Positions 8,005 through 16,825 are shown, numbered from the stretch's first letter. The stretch: 64,000 nucleotides of DNA from an uncultured Hyphomonas sp. (GCF_963677035.1 NZ_OY781472.1:3253658-3317657); one strand, 5' to 3'. Notes: generated by a model from the sequence alone, not told the origin. Made by a program: numbers and translations.

Positions 8005-9291
8005 TTACTTCACCTCGCGCAGCACCAGGCTGGCGTTCGTTCCGCCAAACCCGAAACTGTTCGACATGGCGGCACGCACCCGGCCCTTCTTGGCATTGTG
8101 CGGGATCAGGTCGATCACGGTTTCGAAGCTCGGATTATCGAGGTTCAGCGTCGGCGGCATGACCTGGTCGCGAATGGCCAGGGCGCAGAACGCGCTTTCA
8201 ATCGCGCCCGCAGCGCCGAGGAGGTGCCCGACGGCCGACTTGGTCGACGACATCGAGATGTCCTTCGCATGGTCGCCGAAAGCCCGCTCCACTGCGCCGG
8301 CTTCGCCTTCGTCACCCTTGGGCGTCGATGTGCCGTGCGCATTGACGTAGTCGATTTCGGTGGGGTCGATGCCGGAATTCTTCAGAGCCATTTTCATGGC
8401 GCGATAGCCACCCTCAGCCCCTTCAGCAGGGGCCGTGATGTGGTACGCATCGCCAGTCAGGCCGTAACCCGAGACCTCTGCGTAAATCTTCGCGCCGCGG
8501 GCCTTTGCATGCTCATACTCTTCGAGCACCAGAATCGCAGCGCCTTCACCCATGACAAATCCGTCGCGATCCTTGTCATAGGGACGCGAGGCTTTTTCGG
8601 GCGTATCGTTGAACCCGGTGGACATGGCCTTGGCGGCGCAGAAGCCGGCAATACCGATCCGGCCGATCACGGCTTCGGATCCTCCTGCAATCATCACGTC
8701 CGCATCGCCGTATTTGATAAGACGGGATGAGTCGCCGATGGCGTGCGCCCCGGTGGCACAAGCTGTCACGACCGAGTGATTCGGGCCTTTGAAGCCGTAC
8801 TTGATCGAAACCTGGCCGGAGGCGAGGTTGATCAGAGCCGACGGAATAAAGAACGGGCTGACCTTGCGCGGGCCATGCTCATACAGGGTGATCGCCGTGT
8901 CGTAGATCGACTCGAGACCACCGATACCTGAGCCGATCATGACCCCGGTCCGTTCTTTTTCCTCTTCGTCCTCAGGACGCCAGTTGGCATCCTCGACAGC
9001 CTCTTCGGCCGCCGCGAGGGCGTAGAGAATGAATTCGTCGATCCGGCGCATCTCCTTTTTGGAGACGAATTTCTCCGAATCGAACGCTTCAGGGTCACCT
9101 TCTCCGCCACCGCGGCCCGTCACCCATGGCACCTGGAAAGCGATTTTGCAGGGCATGTCCTCAGGGTCGAACGCATCAATGCGCCCAGCCCCGGACTTGC
9201 CCGCAAGCAACCGTTCCCATGTGGCCTCCCGTGTCGCCGCAAGCGGAGACACGATACCAATGCCAGTGATGACGACGCGGCGGTCAGACAT
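8005..9291 (-). CDS. fabF: 3-oxoacyl-[ACP] synthase II, 428 aa
   Basis: Condenses acyl-ACP with malonyl-ACP in fatty-acid elongation. Seen: the catalytic triad as Cys178 in VVTACATGAHAIGDS, the first His in NAHGTSTPKGD and the second in KSAVGHLLGAAGAIE, plus the C-terminal SNSFGFGGTNASLVL loop. Length is close to the usual 410-430 aa. It lies 25 nt downstream of acpP and starts at ATG 9291. It is part of the fabD-fabG-acpP-fabF operon. Inserts such as the acidic PEDEEEKERTG near residue 110 are minor. Confidence 0.97.
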   Translation of the reverse strand: MSDRRVVITGIGIVSPLAATREATWERLLAGKSGAGRIDAFDPEDMPCKIAFQVPWVTGRGGGEGDPEAFDSEKFVSKKEMRRIDEFILYALAAAEEAVEDANWRPEDEEEKERTGVMIGSGIGGLESIYDTAITLYEHGPRKVSPFFIPSALINLASGQVSIKYGFKGPNHSVVTACATGAHAIGDSSRLIKYGDADVMIAGGSEAVIGRIGIAGFCAAKAMSTGFNDTPEKASRPYDKDRDGFVMGEGAAILVLEEYEHAKARGAKIYAEVSGYGLTGDAYHITAPAEGAEGGYRAMKMALKNSGIDPTEIDYVNAHGTSTPKGDEGEAGAVERAFGDHAKDISMSSTKSAVGHLLGAAGAIESAFCALAIRDQVMPPTLNLDNPSFETVIDLIPHNAKKGRVRAAMSNSFGFGGTNASLVLREVK

Positions 9292-9316
9292 GGAGACCCC
9301 TTCTGTCCAGGATGTC

Positions 9317-9550
9317 TTAGATGTGAGCCTTGATGTGGGTCACGGCGTCACCGACGGTACGGATCGACTCCTGCACATCGTCCGGGATTTCGATATTGAA
9401 TTCTTCCTCAAAAGCCATGACCAGCTCGACGAGGTCCAGCGAGTCTGCGCCGAGGTCGTCAATGAAGCTCGCGCTTTCGACGACCTTGTCACCTTCTACG
9501 TCGAGATTGTCGACAACGATTTTCTTAACACGTTCAAGAACGTCAGACAT
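9317..9550 (-). CDS. acpP: Acyl carrier protein, 77 aa
   Basis: Carries the growing acyl chain on 4'-phosphopantetheine. Seen: the phosphopantetheine attachment site [18 protein letters not shown] with Ser37 in the D-S-L motif, and a highly acidic composition. Exact family length. It lies between fabG (112 nt upstream on the minus strand) and fabF. The 112-nt gap before it probably holds an additional promoter, as acpP is usually expressed more strongly than its neighbours. Confidence 0.97.
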   Translation of the reverse strand: MSDVLERVKKIVVDNLDVEGDKVVESASFIDDLGADSLDLVELVMAFEEEFNIEIPDDVQESIRTVGDAVTHIKAHI

Positions 9551-9662
9551 GCTTACCTCTCTTAAATGCCTGAGGAATGGCCCGAAATCCGAACCATTGT
9601 GTTGCGCCTAGCACACAGTTATCCGAGCCGCCAAGCCCTTGTATAGCTGTGAACTGTGCCTA

Positions 9663-10400
9663 TCAGATCATGGCCATACCGCCATTTACGTGCAGCGTCT
9701 GCCCCGTAACATAGCCTGCCTCGTCAGAAGCCAGATACACCGCAGCTGCAGCAATATCAGCACCCTGCCCCAATCGGCCCGCCGGAATTCTCCCCAGAAG
9801 CGAACTCTTCTGAGCTTCCGGCAGCACATCCGTCATCGGTGATTCGATGAAACCGGGGGCGATTGCGTTGGCTGTAATGCCGCGGCTGGCGACTTCCTGG
9901 GCCAGGGATTTGGTAAACCCGATCATCCCCGCCTTGGACGCACAATAGTTCGTTTGGCCGGGATTGCCGGTCACGCCCACAACCGATGTGATGCCGATAA
10001 TGCGGCCATGGCGGCGCTTCATCATGCCGCGCACGACGCTCTTCGTGAGGCGGTAATAAGATCCGAGATTGATATCGATGACGCTGTTCCAGTCGTCATC
10101 CTTCATCTGCATCAGCAGTTTGTCGCGGGTGATGCCGGCATTCGCGACCAGGATATCGAGCGGCCCGACCGCTTCCTCCGCCTTCGCGGCGAGGCCATCG
10201 ACGGCCTCGGGGTCGGACAGGTTGCAGGTCACCACGGCACTTTCACCGGGCAAAGTGGCGGCGACATCATTGAGGACGCCTTCGCGCGTGCCAGACAGCA
10301 CGACTTTCGCGCCAGCTTCGGAGAGCGCTTTCGCAATCGCGCTGCCGATACCGCCGGAAGCGCCCGTAACAAGGGCCGTACGGCCGGAGAGTGTGAACAT
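9663..10400 (-). CDS. fabG: 3-oxoacyl-[ACP] reductase, 245 aa
   Basis: NADPH-dependent reduction of 3-oxoacyl-ACP. Seen: the cofactor loop TGASGGIGSAIAK at residues 12-24, NAGITRD, catalytic ITSVVG Ser, YCASKAG with Tyr and Lys, and the C-terminal GYVTGQTLHVNGGMAMI. It is four bases downstream of fabD and is clearly cotranscribed with it. Normal length, ATG start at 10400. Confidence 0.97.
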   Translation of the reverse strand: MFTLSGRTALVTGASGGIGSAIAKALSEAGAKVVLSGTREGVLNDVAATLPGESAVVTCNLSDPEAVDGLAAKAEEAVGPLDILVANAGITRDKLLMQMKDDDWNSVIDINLGSYYRLTKSVVRGMMKRRHGRIIGITSVVGVTGNPGQTNYCASKAGMIGFTKSLAQEVASRGITANAIAPGFIESPMTDVLPEAQKSSLLGRIPAGRLGQGADIAAAAVYLASDEAGYVTGQTLHVNGGMAMI

Positions 10401-10404
10401 GGGA

Positions 10405-11355
10405 TTATCCCTTCATGGCTTCTGCAAAGGCTTCCAAATCCTCGGGCGCGCCGAGGGTGAAGCCTTTTAGTGATTTCTCGATGCGGCGCTGCATCACTGT
10501 CAGGACCTTACCGTTGCCAGCTTCGCCCGTCGTGTCGACGCCCTCGGCGACCATGAACTGTACGCTCTCGGTCCAGCGGACGCGGCCGGTCACCTGCGCG
10601 ACGAGATTCTGACGGATGGTCTCCGGATCGGTCACCGGCGTCGCGGAGACATTCGCAACCACCGGAACGACCGGCGATTTGATGTCCGTTCCGGCCAGCG
10701 CTTCGGCCATGGCATCGGCGGCAGGCTGCATCAGCGAACAATGGAAGGGCGCGGACACGTTCAACGGCATCGCCTTCTTCACGCCATTGGCCTTTGCCCA
10801 CTCACACGCCGCATCAATCGCGGCTTTCGATCCGGACAGGACCAGCTGGCCCGGCGCATTGTCGTTTGCCAGTTCACAGGCACCGCCGGTCTCACGGCCG
10901 GCCGCACAGGCGGCCTCCGCTTGTGCGACGTCAGCGCCCAGCAGAGCTGCCATGGCGCCTTCTCCGGGCTGAACGGCGGACTGCATGGCATTGCCGCGAA
11001 TACGCAGCAGGCGCGCCGTATCGGCGATTGTCAGCGATCCTGCAGCGGCAAGCGCGGAATATTCCCCCAGCGAATGACCGGCCACAAAAGCCGCATCCTT
11101 CGCGGAAATACCGAATTCCGCCTCCAGCGCTTTCATGACAGCAACCGAATGGGCCATGAGCGCGGGCTGGGTATTGGCCGTCAGCGTCAGTTCCTCGATC
11201 GTGCCGTTCCACATCAGGTCCGACAGGCCCTGGCCGAGCGCATCATCGACCGCCTGAAATACGTCGCGGGCGGCCGTATAAGCATCCGCAAGGGCCTTGC
11301 CCATGCCGATTTCCTGGCTGCCCTGGCCAGGAAAGATGAAAGCGAGTTTGGTCAT
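10405..11355 (-). CDS. fabD: Malonyl-CoA:ACP transacylase, 316 aa
   Basis: Transfers malonyl groups from CoA to ACP. Seen: N-terminal FIFPGQGSQEIGMG at residues 5-18, nucleophile Ser in GHSLGEYSALAA, and the catalytic His in NVSAPFHCSLM. I start at ATG 11355 giving MTKLAFIFPGQG; the long upstream extension has no family similarity and would run into the rpsF control region. It is the first gene of the minus-strand fab operon, divergent from rpsF. Confidence 0.96.
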   Translation of the reverse strand: MTKLAFIFPGQGSQEIGMGKALADAYTAARDVFQAVDDALGQGLSDLMWNGTIEELTLTANTQPALMAHSVAVMKALEAEFGISAKDAAFVAGHSLGEYSALAAAGSLTIADTARLLRIRGNAMQSAVQPGEGAMAALLGADVAQAEAACAAGRETGGACELANDNAPGQLVLSGSKAAIDAACEWAKANGVKKAMPLNVSAPFHCSLMQPAADAMAEALAGTDIKSPVVPVVANVSATPVTDPETIRQNLVAQVTGRVRWTESVQFMVAEGVDTTGEAGNGKVLTVMQRRIEKSLKGFTLGAPEDLEAFAEAMKG

Positions 11356-11414
11356 CGGCGATTCTCCCGGGATTTTGGCCGTGCCTAAATGTGCACGCGC
11401 GTGTGCGCAAGCTA

Positions 11415-11443
11415 TTGAAAACCCTTGCCAGATGCGCTTTACA
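11415..11443 (+). promoter_or_regulatory. Candidate promoter of the rpsF operon
   Basis: TTGAAA (11415-11420) and TTTACA (11438-11443) with a 17-nt spacer. The implied transcription start near 11450 falls just before the structured leader beginning at 11459, which makes the placement sensible. The -10 element is poor. Confidence 0.4.
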
Positions 11444-11458
11444 GCCGCCTTCATGGAC

Positions 11459-11545
11459 AGAGATGCGGTCCTTGGTACTCCGGAATGAGCCGGGGGAAGA
11501 GGGGCCATCGTCCGGCAGTCTCCCACTGTCTGGCGCCGCATCTCT
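11459..11545 (+). promoter_or_regulatory. Structured 5' leader of rpsF-rpsR (candidate S6:S18 autoregulatory element)
   Basis: A perfect 10-bp outer stem, AGAGATGCGG (11459-11468) with CCGCATCTCT (11536-11545), encloses 67 nt rich in CCGG segments, and ends 20 nt before the rpsF start codon. S6:S18 leaders that bind the S6-S18 heterodimer are known in many bacteria and contain a CCG recognition element; here CCG occurs several times in the inner region. The structure is seen; the identity as an S6:S18 motif is inference. Confidence 0.6.
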
Positions 11546-11565
11546 TAGATTTTGGGAATAAAAAC

Positions 11566-11904
11566 ATGGCTTTTTACGAGCATGTCGTGATCACACGACC
11601 TGATATCTCGCCGGCCCAGGTCGACTCTTTTGTCGAAGAACTGTCCGGCTTTCTCAAGGAAAAAGGCGCCACCATCGGCAAAACCGAGTATTGGGGCCTT
11701 CGCAACCTTGCCTACCCGATCAAGAAGCAGCGCAAGGGTCACTACTCGCTGATCAACATCGACGCGCCTGCCGCTGCGATCCACGAACTGGAACGCCGTC
11801 AGCGCCTGTCGGAAGACGTCATGCGCTACATGACCATCCGTGTGGAAGAACTGAGCGACGAGCCGTCGCCGGTGCTCTCCCGCAAAGACCGTCGCCGCGA
11901 CTAG
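11566..11904 (+). CDS. rpsF: 30S ribosomal protein S6, 112 aa
   Basis: Small-subunit protein that pairs with S18 on 16S rRNA helices 22-23. Seen: [15 protein letters not shown] at the N-terminus, [17 protein letters not shown] in the middle, and the [10 protein letters not shown] strand. A charged tail of about 15 residues ends in RKDRRRD. The start is ATG 11566 following a structured leader; an upstream in-frame extension reads through that leader and is rejected. First gene of rpsF-rpsR-rplI. Confidence 0.96.
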   Translation: MAFYEHVVITRPDISPAQVDSFVEELSGFLKEKGATIGKTEYWGLRNLAYPIKKQRKGHYSLINIDAPAAAIHELERRQRLSEDVMRYMTIRVEELSDEPSPVLSRKDRRRD

Positions 11905-11918
11905 GAAAGGGACAGGAC

Positions 11919-12176
11919 ATGGCTCAGAAACTGAACATCACCAATATCCCGGCCCGCCGCCCGTTCGGCCGCCGCCGCAAAGTCGATCCGTTTTCGGGCG
12001 ATAACGCCCAGACGATCGACTACAAGGACGTGAAACTGCTGCAGCGCTATATCTCTGAAAAAGGGAAAATCGTGCCGAGCCGCATCACGGCTGTAAACCT
12101 GAAGAACCAGCGCAAGCTTGCCCAGGCCATCAAACGTGCCCGCATGCTCGCCCTGCTGCCCTTCGAAGTGAAGTAA
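11919..12176 (+). CDS. rpsR: 30S ribosomal protein S18, 85 aa
   Basis: Binds S6 in the platform of the small subunit. Seen: basic [13 protein letters not shown] near residues 13-25, [26 protein letters not shown], and the C-terminal [21 protein letters not shown] signature. ATG 11919 follows an AAAGGGACAGG ribosome site, 14 nt after rpsF. Family length. Confidence 0.97.
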   Translation: MAQKLNITNIPARRPFGRRRKVDPFSGDNAQTIDYKDVKLLQRYISEKGKIVPSRITAVNLKNQRKLAQAIKRARMLALLPFEVK

Positions 12177-12188
12177 GGAGAGACTGAC

Positions 12189-12776
12189 ATGCAAGTGATC
12201 CTCCTTGAACGCGTTGAAAACCTCGGCGCCATTGGCGACGAAGTGAAAGTGAAGAACGGCTTCGCCCGTAACTTCCTTCTGCCGCAAGGCAAGGCCCTGA
12301 TGGCCAATGAACGCAATCGCGCCCGTTTCGAGCGTGAACGCGACGCCATCGAAGCCCGCAACGCCGAAGCCCGCGCAGCAGCTGAGACCGAATCTCAGAA
12401 GCTCGACGGCGCAATCTTCGTCCTGATCCGTCAGGCTGGCGACACTGGCCATCTTTATGGCTCCGTCACCGCACGCGACATTGCCGATGCGGCTGAAGCC
12501 GCCGGCTACAGCGTGCCGCGTTCCGGCGTGCGTCTCGACAAGCCGATCAAAGAGATCGGCCTGTACGACATCTCCGTCCGCCTCCACGCGGAAGTGGCTA
12601 TCACCGTCCAGGCAAACATTGCCCGTTCGAATGATGAAGCTGACCGTCAGGCCAAGGGTGAAGACATTGTGGCTTCGCTGCAGGCTGCCAATCAGGCGCA
12701 GGATGATGAGCAGGCCGGCGAACTCGCCGAGGCTGCTGCAGAGCGCGCTGCTGAAGGCCCTGCCGAAGAAGAATAA
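12189..12776 (+). CDS. rplI: 50S ribosomal protein L9 with an acidic C-terminal extension, 195 aa
   Basis: Large-subunit protein with two RNA-binding domains joined by a long helix. Seen: N-terminal MQVILLERVENLG with VKVKNGFARNFLLPQGKA, the connecting helix rich in Ala/Arg/Glu (residues about 38-75), and the C-terminal domain GSVTARDIADA followed by KPIKEIGLYDISVRLHAEV. After about residue 150 there is an Ala/Glu/Gln-rich tail of about 45 residues, longer than the roughly 150 aa of E. coli L9 but common in alphaproteobacteria. Last gene of the operon, with a terminator after it. Confidence 0.96.
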   Translation: MQVILLERVENLGAIGDEVKVKNGFARNFLLPQGKALMANERNRARFERERDAIEARNAEARAAAETESQKLDGAIFVLIRQAGDTGHLYGSVTARDIADAAEAAGYSVPRSGVRLDKPIKEIGLYDISVRLHAEVAITVQANIARSNDEADRQAKGEDIVASLQAANQAQDDEQAGELAEAAAERAAEGPAEEE

Positions 12777-12797
12777 GCTTCACGGCATACCAGACAG

Positions 12798-12830
12798 AAA
12801 AGGCCGCACTTCCGGGTGCGGCCTTTTTCT
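12798..12830 (+). terminator. Rho-independent terminator after rplI
   Basis: A 12-bp stem AAAAGGCCGCAC (12798-12809) with GTGCGGCCTTTT (12816-12827), loop TTCCGG, and a following T-rich run. It ends the ribosomal protein operon and separates it from dnaB. Confidence 0.9.
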
Positions 12831-12887
12831 TTGGTGACTCCGTGGCCAGTTCCGGGTGCGCGCGGATCATCCACCGGTGACGGGCAC

Positions 12888-12896
12888 TTATCCACA
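12888..12896 (+). promoter_or_regulatory. Consensus DnaA box upstream of dnaB
   Basis: TTATCCACA, a perfect match to the strict DnaA 9-mer, 55 nt before the dnaB start codon. A 10-bp palindrome GGGTTAACCC (12942-12951) directly abuts the dnaB ATG. DnaA is known to act as a transcription factor for replication genes in Caulobacter-type bacteria; regulation of dnaB here is inferred. A single box does not indicate an origin. Confidence 0.6.
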
Positions 12897-12951
12897 GGCG
12901 AGGCAGTTCTATCACCGTGCACTCTCCCCTCAGGTAAGGTAGGGTTAACCC

Positions 12952-14451
12952 ATGCCTCTGGACGATACCGCCTTCCCCAAAGACGCCATTGCGCCGCCGC
13001 ACAATCTGTCGGCCGAATCCGCTGTGCTGGGCGCCATTCTCTTTGACAACAATTCCTACCAGCGCGTCGCCGACATCCTGCGCGCGTCGGACTTCTACGC
13101 CCCGGCCCACCAGGAATTGTACGAAGTCGCGTCCATCATGATCCAGCAGGGTCGCATCGCTGATGGCGTGACCCTGCGCGAGCATTTCGAGAAGGCCGAA
13201 AAGCTGTCAGAAATTGGCGGCGCGCGTTACCTGGAACAGCTGCTGGACTCGGCGGCGTTCGGGGCTGAGGTGGGCGACTACGCCCATATGATCCGCGACC
13301 TCGCCATGCGGCGCTCGCTCGTCGGCATCGGCAGCGATCTTCAGGGCCGGGCGCTGACCCCTGCCCCGGAAGAAAGCGGCGAGCGCCAGATCGAGCTGGC
13401 CGAACGCCAGCTGTTCGACCTCGCCGAGCGCGGCGCAACCGGCCGCGGCTTTACCAGCTTCGCCGAAGCCCTGACGGAATCGCTGAAAACGGCCGAAGCC
13501 GCCTACAAGCGCGAAGGCAAGATTGCCGGTATCCCGACCGGCCTGCGCGATCTCGATGAGAAGCTCGGCGGCATGCACCGGTCTGACCTGATCATTCTCG
13601 CCGGACGCCCATCCATGGGTAAGACATCGCTGGCCACCAACATCGCCTACAATGCAGCGTCTGCCTACCGCGCCGAGATGCAGGAAGACGGCTCCAAGAA
13701 AACCGTAGACGGAGCGATCGTCGGTTTCTTCTCGCTGGAAATGTCGAACGAACAGCTGGCCACCCGTATCATTGCGGAGCGGACCGGGATCACCACCCAC
13801 CGCATTCGTCAGGGCGACCTCGACAAGGGCGATTTCGAACGCCTGCGCGAAGCGACGGAGGAGCTGCAGAACCTGCCGCTCTACATCGACGACACCGGCG
13901 GCATCTCGATCAGCCAGCTCGCGGCCCGCGCGCGCCGCCTGCAGCGCTCTGTTGGTCTCGACATGATCGTGATCGACTACCTGCAGCTCATCACGGTCAG
14001 CACCTCCGGCCCCAATTCCAGCCGTGTGCAGGAAATCACCCAGATCACAACCTCGCTGAAGGCGCTGGCGAAGGATCTGAACGTCCCGATCATCGCGCTG
14101 TCCCAGCTCTCCCGCGCGGTGGAACAGCGCGACGACAAACGTCCGCAGCTGTCGGACCTCCGGGAATCCGGTTCCATCGAGCAGGACGCGGACGTCGTCA
14201 TGTTCGTGTATCGTGAGGAGTATTATCTCGCCCGGACAGAGCCCGGTGCAGACCCGAGTGATCCGGCCTCAAACGAAAAATGGTCCAAGTGGCGCCAGCG
14301 CATGGACGAGGTCTACGGCAAGGCCGAATGTATCATCGGTAAGCAGCGTCACGGCCCGATCGGCCGCGTCGAACTCGCCTTCGATTCCAACATCACGCGC
14401 TTCGGCGATCTGACCAAGGAACAGCAGGGCTACGGCGCCGACTTCGAATAG
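12952..14451 (+). CDS. dnaB: Replicative DNA helicase DnaB, 499 aa
   Basis: Hexameric 5'-3' helicase at the replication fork. Seen: N-terminal DnaB_N domain (PPHNLSAESAVLGAILFDN, residues 15-34), linker, then the RecA-like domain with Walker A GRPSMGKTS at 218-226, Walker B VIDYLQLI, and the C-terminal ALSQLSRAVEQR and LSDLRESGSIEQDAD motifs. ATG 12952 follows an AAGGTAGGG site that overlaps a GGGTTAACCC palindrome. No intein is present at the P-loop. Convergent with pncC, with three bases between the stops. Confidence 0.97.
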   Translation: MPLDDTAFPKDAIAPPHNLSAESAVLGAILFDNNSYQRVADILRASDFYAPAHQELYEVASIMIQQGRIADGVTLREHFEKAEKLSEIGGARYLEQLLDSAAFGAEVGDYAHMIRDLAMRRSLVGIGSDLQGRALTPAPEESGERQIELAERQLFDLAERGATGRGFTSFAEALTESLKTAEAAYKREGKIAGIPTGLRDLDEKLGGMHRSDLIILAGRPSMGKTSLATNIAYNAASAYRAEMQEDGSKKTVDGAIVGFFSLEMSNEQLATRIIAERTGITTHRIRQGDLDKGDFERLREATEELQNLPLYIDDTGGISISQLAARARRLQRSVGLDMIVIDYLQLITVSTSGPNSSRVQEITQITTSLKALAKDLNVPIIALSQLSRAVEQRDDKRPQLSDLRESGSIEQDADVVMFVYREEYYLARTEPGADPSDPASNEKWSKWRQRMDEVYGKAECIIGKQRHGPIGRVELAFDSNITRFGDLTKEQQGYGADFE

Positions 14452-14454
14452 AAC

Positions 14455-14940
14455 TCAGGTCAGCGCGGCGTGCAGCAGATCCAGCGCTTCGATGGCAAAG
14501 CGGCGCATATTGTCTGCCCGGTTATCGATTCCCGTTTCTAAAGTGCGGGACATTTCAAACCTGTCCGGGCCGCAGACCGCCACACAGGTGTGGCCTGCGG
14601 CGTCGCCGTAAGGGTTTCCGTTCGGCCCGGATGCGCCGGTCTCGCACAGCCCCCAGTCGGCGCTCAGCTTGCCCCGGATCGTGCGGGACAGCAGGCGGGC
14701 ATATGGCTCGGTCGAAGACCGCACATCGCCCAGGTCTTCCCTGGTCAGCCCCAACAGCCCCCGGAATGCCTGAGGCGTGTAGATCACCCCGCCGCCCCGG
14801 TAGAAAGCCGATGCGCCCGGCACGGCGAGCAGCGCCGCCGAGATCAGGCCACCGGATGATGATTCTGAAATCGCGACGGTTTCACCACGCTCTGTCAGGC
14901 GTGTGCCGATATCGGCGGCAATAGGGAGCAAGTTGTGCAT
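14455..14940 (-). CDS. pncC: CinA C-terminal-domain protein (nicotinamide-nucleotide amidohydrolase type), 161 aa
   Basis: PncC-type enzymes deamidate NMN to nicotinate mononucleotide in pyridine-nucleotide recycling. Seen: ERGETVAISESSSGGLISAALLAVPGASAFYRGGGVIYT, containing the ESSSGG active-site loop near residues 26-31, and GLCETGASGPNGNPYGDAAGHT. It is a stand-alone CinA_C domain of usual length. It is divergent from the SDR gene, which begins 113 nt away, and convergent with dnaB. The family is certain; the exact substrate is known only for characterised members. Confidence 0.87.
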   Translation of the reverse strand: MHNLLPIAADIGTRLTERGETVAISESSSGGLISAALLAVPGASAFYRGGGVIYTPQAFRGLLGLTREDLGDVRSSTEPYARLLSRTIRGKLSADWGLCETGASGPNGNPYGDAAGHTCVAVCGPDRFEMSRTLETGIDNRADNMRRFAIEALDLLHAALT

Positions 14941-15052
14941 ACCTCACATCACCCAATTGCCGGCACGCTGGCAAGTCTCGACGCGACGACAGGTGTTGGT
15001 TTCGTCGGCTTTTGCGCCCACACTCCCCCTGAAATCAGTGGAGGAAGCCGAA

Positions 15053-15823
15053 GTGGATCTGCATCTAAAGGGAAAGAACGCCGTCATCCTTGGCGGCACG
15101 CGCGGTATCGGGCGTGCCATTGCCGAGACATTGGCGGATGAAGGCACCAATGTTGCGATTTGCGCCCGGAATGAAAAGCAGGTCGCCGAAACGGTGGAGG
15201 CCCTGCAGGCCAAAGGCGTAAATGCAACAGGCGCATCAGTTGATATCAAGGATGCTGACGCGCTCAAATCGTGGATCCGGCACGCGGGTCTGAAACTCGG
15301 TGGCATCGACATCCTCGTTTCAAACGCCGGGGCCATGGCGCAAGGCAATACACCCGAGGCCTGGACGCAGAATTTCGAGCTGGACGTGCTGGGCGCAGTC
15401 AACGCGTTCAGCGCGGCTGAGCCCTTTCTGAACAAGGCCGCCGATACCCATGGCGATGCGGCCTTTGTCATCATCTCCTCCGTCTCTGCTGCCCAGGCGG
15501 ACCGGGCAGATTCCTACGGCCCGATGAAGGCGTCGCTGATACATTTTGCCAAGGGGCTGGCCCGTGAAAACGCCGCCAAAGGCCTGCGCGTCAATGTCGT
15601 CTCACCCGGCATGGTCTTCTTCGAAGGCGGGATCTGGCACATGGTGCAGACGAACCAGCCCGACTTCTTCAAGCAGGCCAATTCCCGCAATCCGACCGGA
15701 CGCTGTGCAACGCCGCAGGAAATCGCCAACGCGGCCGTCTTCCTGGCCAGCCCGGCATCTTCTTACACGACGGGCGTCAACCTGGTTGTGGACGGCGCCG
15801 TCTCCAACCGCGTGAACTACTGA
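15053..15823 (+). CDS. Short-chain dehydrogenase/reductase, 256 aa
   Basis: NAD(P)-dependent oxidoreductase of unknown substrate. Seen: cofactor loop GGTRGIGRAI at residues 12-21, NAG in VSNAGAMAQG, catalytic Ser in IISSVSA, and SYGPMKAS with Tyr and Lys, then the C-terminal LVVDGAVSNRVNY. I start at GTG 15053, preceded by a GGAGGAAG ribosome site; longer in-frame readings to 14903 have no similarity and overlap pncC. It ends 30 nt before the convergent epoxide hydrolase. Confidence 0.88.
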   Translation: MDLHLKGKNAVILGGTRGIGRAIAETLADEGTNVAICARNEKQVAETVEALQAKGVNATGASVDIKDADALKSWIRHAGLKLGGIDILVSNAGAMAQGNTPEAWTQNFELDVLGAVNAFSAAEPFLNKAADTHGDAAFVIISSVSAAQADRADSYGPMKASLIHFAKGLARENAAKGLRVNVVSPGMVFFEGGIWHMVQTNQPDFFKQANSRNPTGRCATPQEIANAAVFLASPASSYTTGVNLVVDGAVSNRVNY

Positions 15824-15846
15824 CGGAGTGACAGATCGTGCCGGCA

Positions 15847-15865
15847 GGCGGGCTTACAGCCCGCC
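15847..15865. terminator. GC hairpin between convergent SDR and hydrolase genes
   Basis: Perfect 7-bp stem GGCGGGC / GCCCGCC with loop TTACA, overlapping the last codons of the hydrolase. No T run follows on either strand, so termination is only a possibility. Confidence 0.35.
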
Positions 15866-16825
15866 CAGCCAGTCGATCAGGTAGCGGTTCACGGCGTCCG
15901 GGTTCTCCTGCTGCGTCCAATGGCCGATGCCATCCAGCAGATGGCATCCGCGCAGATCCGCCAGGTTCGGCTTCATCGCCGCGACGATGTCGCCCTGGAA
16001 CATCTTCAGCACCAGATCCTTCGTGCCACCAATGAACAGTGACGGCTGCTGAATCACCGGATTGGCCGGATGGTTTTTCAGGAACGCATAGTCGCGCGCA
16101 TGATTGCGGTAGCGGTTCAGCGGGCCGCGAAAACCGGATTTGCGGAACTGGCTGTCATAGTAAGCGACATCATCCGCATCCAGCCAGGGCAGCGGCATGG
16201 GCGGTTCCGGCAGGCGGTGCAGCAGCGTGTCGCCATGCTTCTTGTCCGTCGGCCAGGTGCCGTCCGGCGCATCGCCGGAAATTGCATAGTAGAATTTCCG
16301 GATCGTCTCCGCCGGATCTGCTTCCAGCTCGGCTTCCGGCGGGCCGATATCCTGAAAATAGACCTGATAGAAGAACAGGCCCCGTTCCGTGAACACCTTG
16401 TGCACCATGTCCAGGAACATGACATCGCCCATTGGCAGGTAGGGCACGGAAAGACCCGCCACTGCACGGAACTTGTCCGCATGCAGACGGGCCGTATTCC
16501 ACGCAATTGGCGCCCCCCAGTCATGGCCGACGACGACTGCCTTCTCGCCCGGTGACAAGGCCTCCGCCAACCCGGCAATATCGCCCGTCAGGCTTTCGAG
16601 ATCATAGGCCTCTACCGCCTCAGGCCGTTCGGATTCGCCATAGCCGCGCACATCCGGTGCGGCCACCCTGTAGCCGGCCTCGCTGAGCGCCTTGATCTGG
16701 TGGCGCCAGGAATACCAGCTTTCGGGGAATCCGTGGACGAGCACGACAAGCGGCCCGTCCCCGGCAGTCGCCACGCGCAGCGTGACGCCATTCGTCTTTA
16801 TAAACTCGAAGGTCTGCTCACTCAC
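15854..16825 (-). CDS. Alpha/beta hydrolase, epoxide hydrolase-like, 323 aa
   Basis: Probable epoxide hydrolase opening epoxides to diols. Seen: oxyanion motif HGFPE at residues 31-35, nucleophile Asp102 in VVGHDWGAPIAW, lid tyrosine candidates in the FRGPLNRYRNH region, and a catalytic His in GIGHWTQQENP near the C-terminus. An Asp rather than Ser nucleophile fits epoxide hydrolases and dehalogenases; HGFPE favours the former. The start GTG at 16825 overlaps the stop of the crotonase gene as GTGA, so the two are translationally coupled. Substrate unknown. Confidence 0.85.
   Translation of the reverse strand: MSEQTFEFIKTNGVTLRVATAGDGPLVVLVHGFPESWYSWRHQIKALSEAGYRVAAPDVRGYGESERPEAVEAYDLESLTGDIAGLAEALSPGEKAVVVGHDWGAPIAWNTARLHADKFRAVAGLSVPYLPMGDVMFLDMVHKVFTERGLFFYQVYFQDIGPPEAELEADPAETIRKFYYAISGDAPDGTWPTDKKHGDTLLHRLPEPPMPLPWLDADDVAYYDSQFRKSGFRGPLNRYRNHARDYAFLKNHPANPVIQQPSLFIGGTKDLVLKMFQGDIVAAMKPNLADLRGCHLLDGIGHWTQQENPDAVNRYLIDWLGGL

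Noticed and set aside
12888..12896. Replication origin near dnaB
   Set aside because: Only one DnaA box is present, with no AT-rich unwinding region or cluster of boxes.
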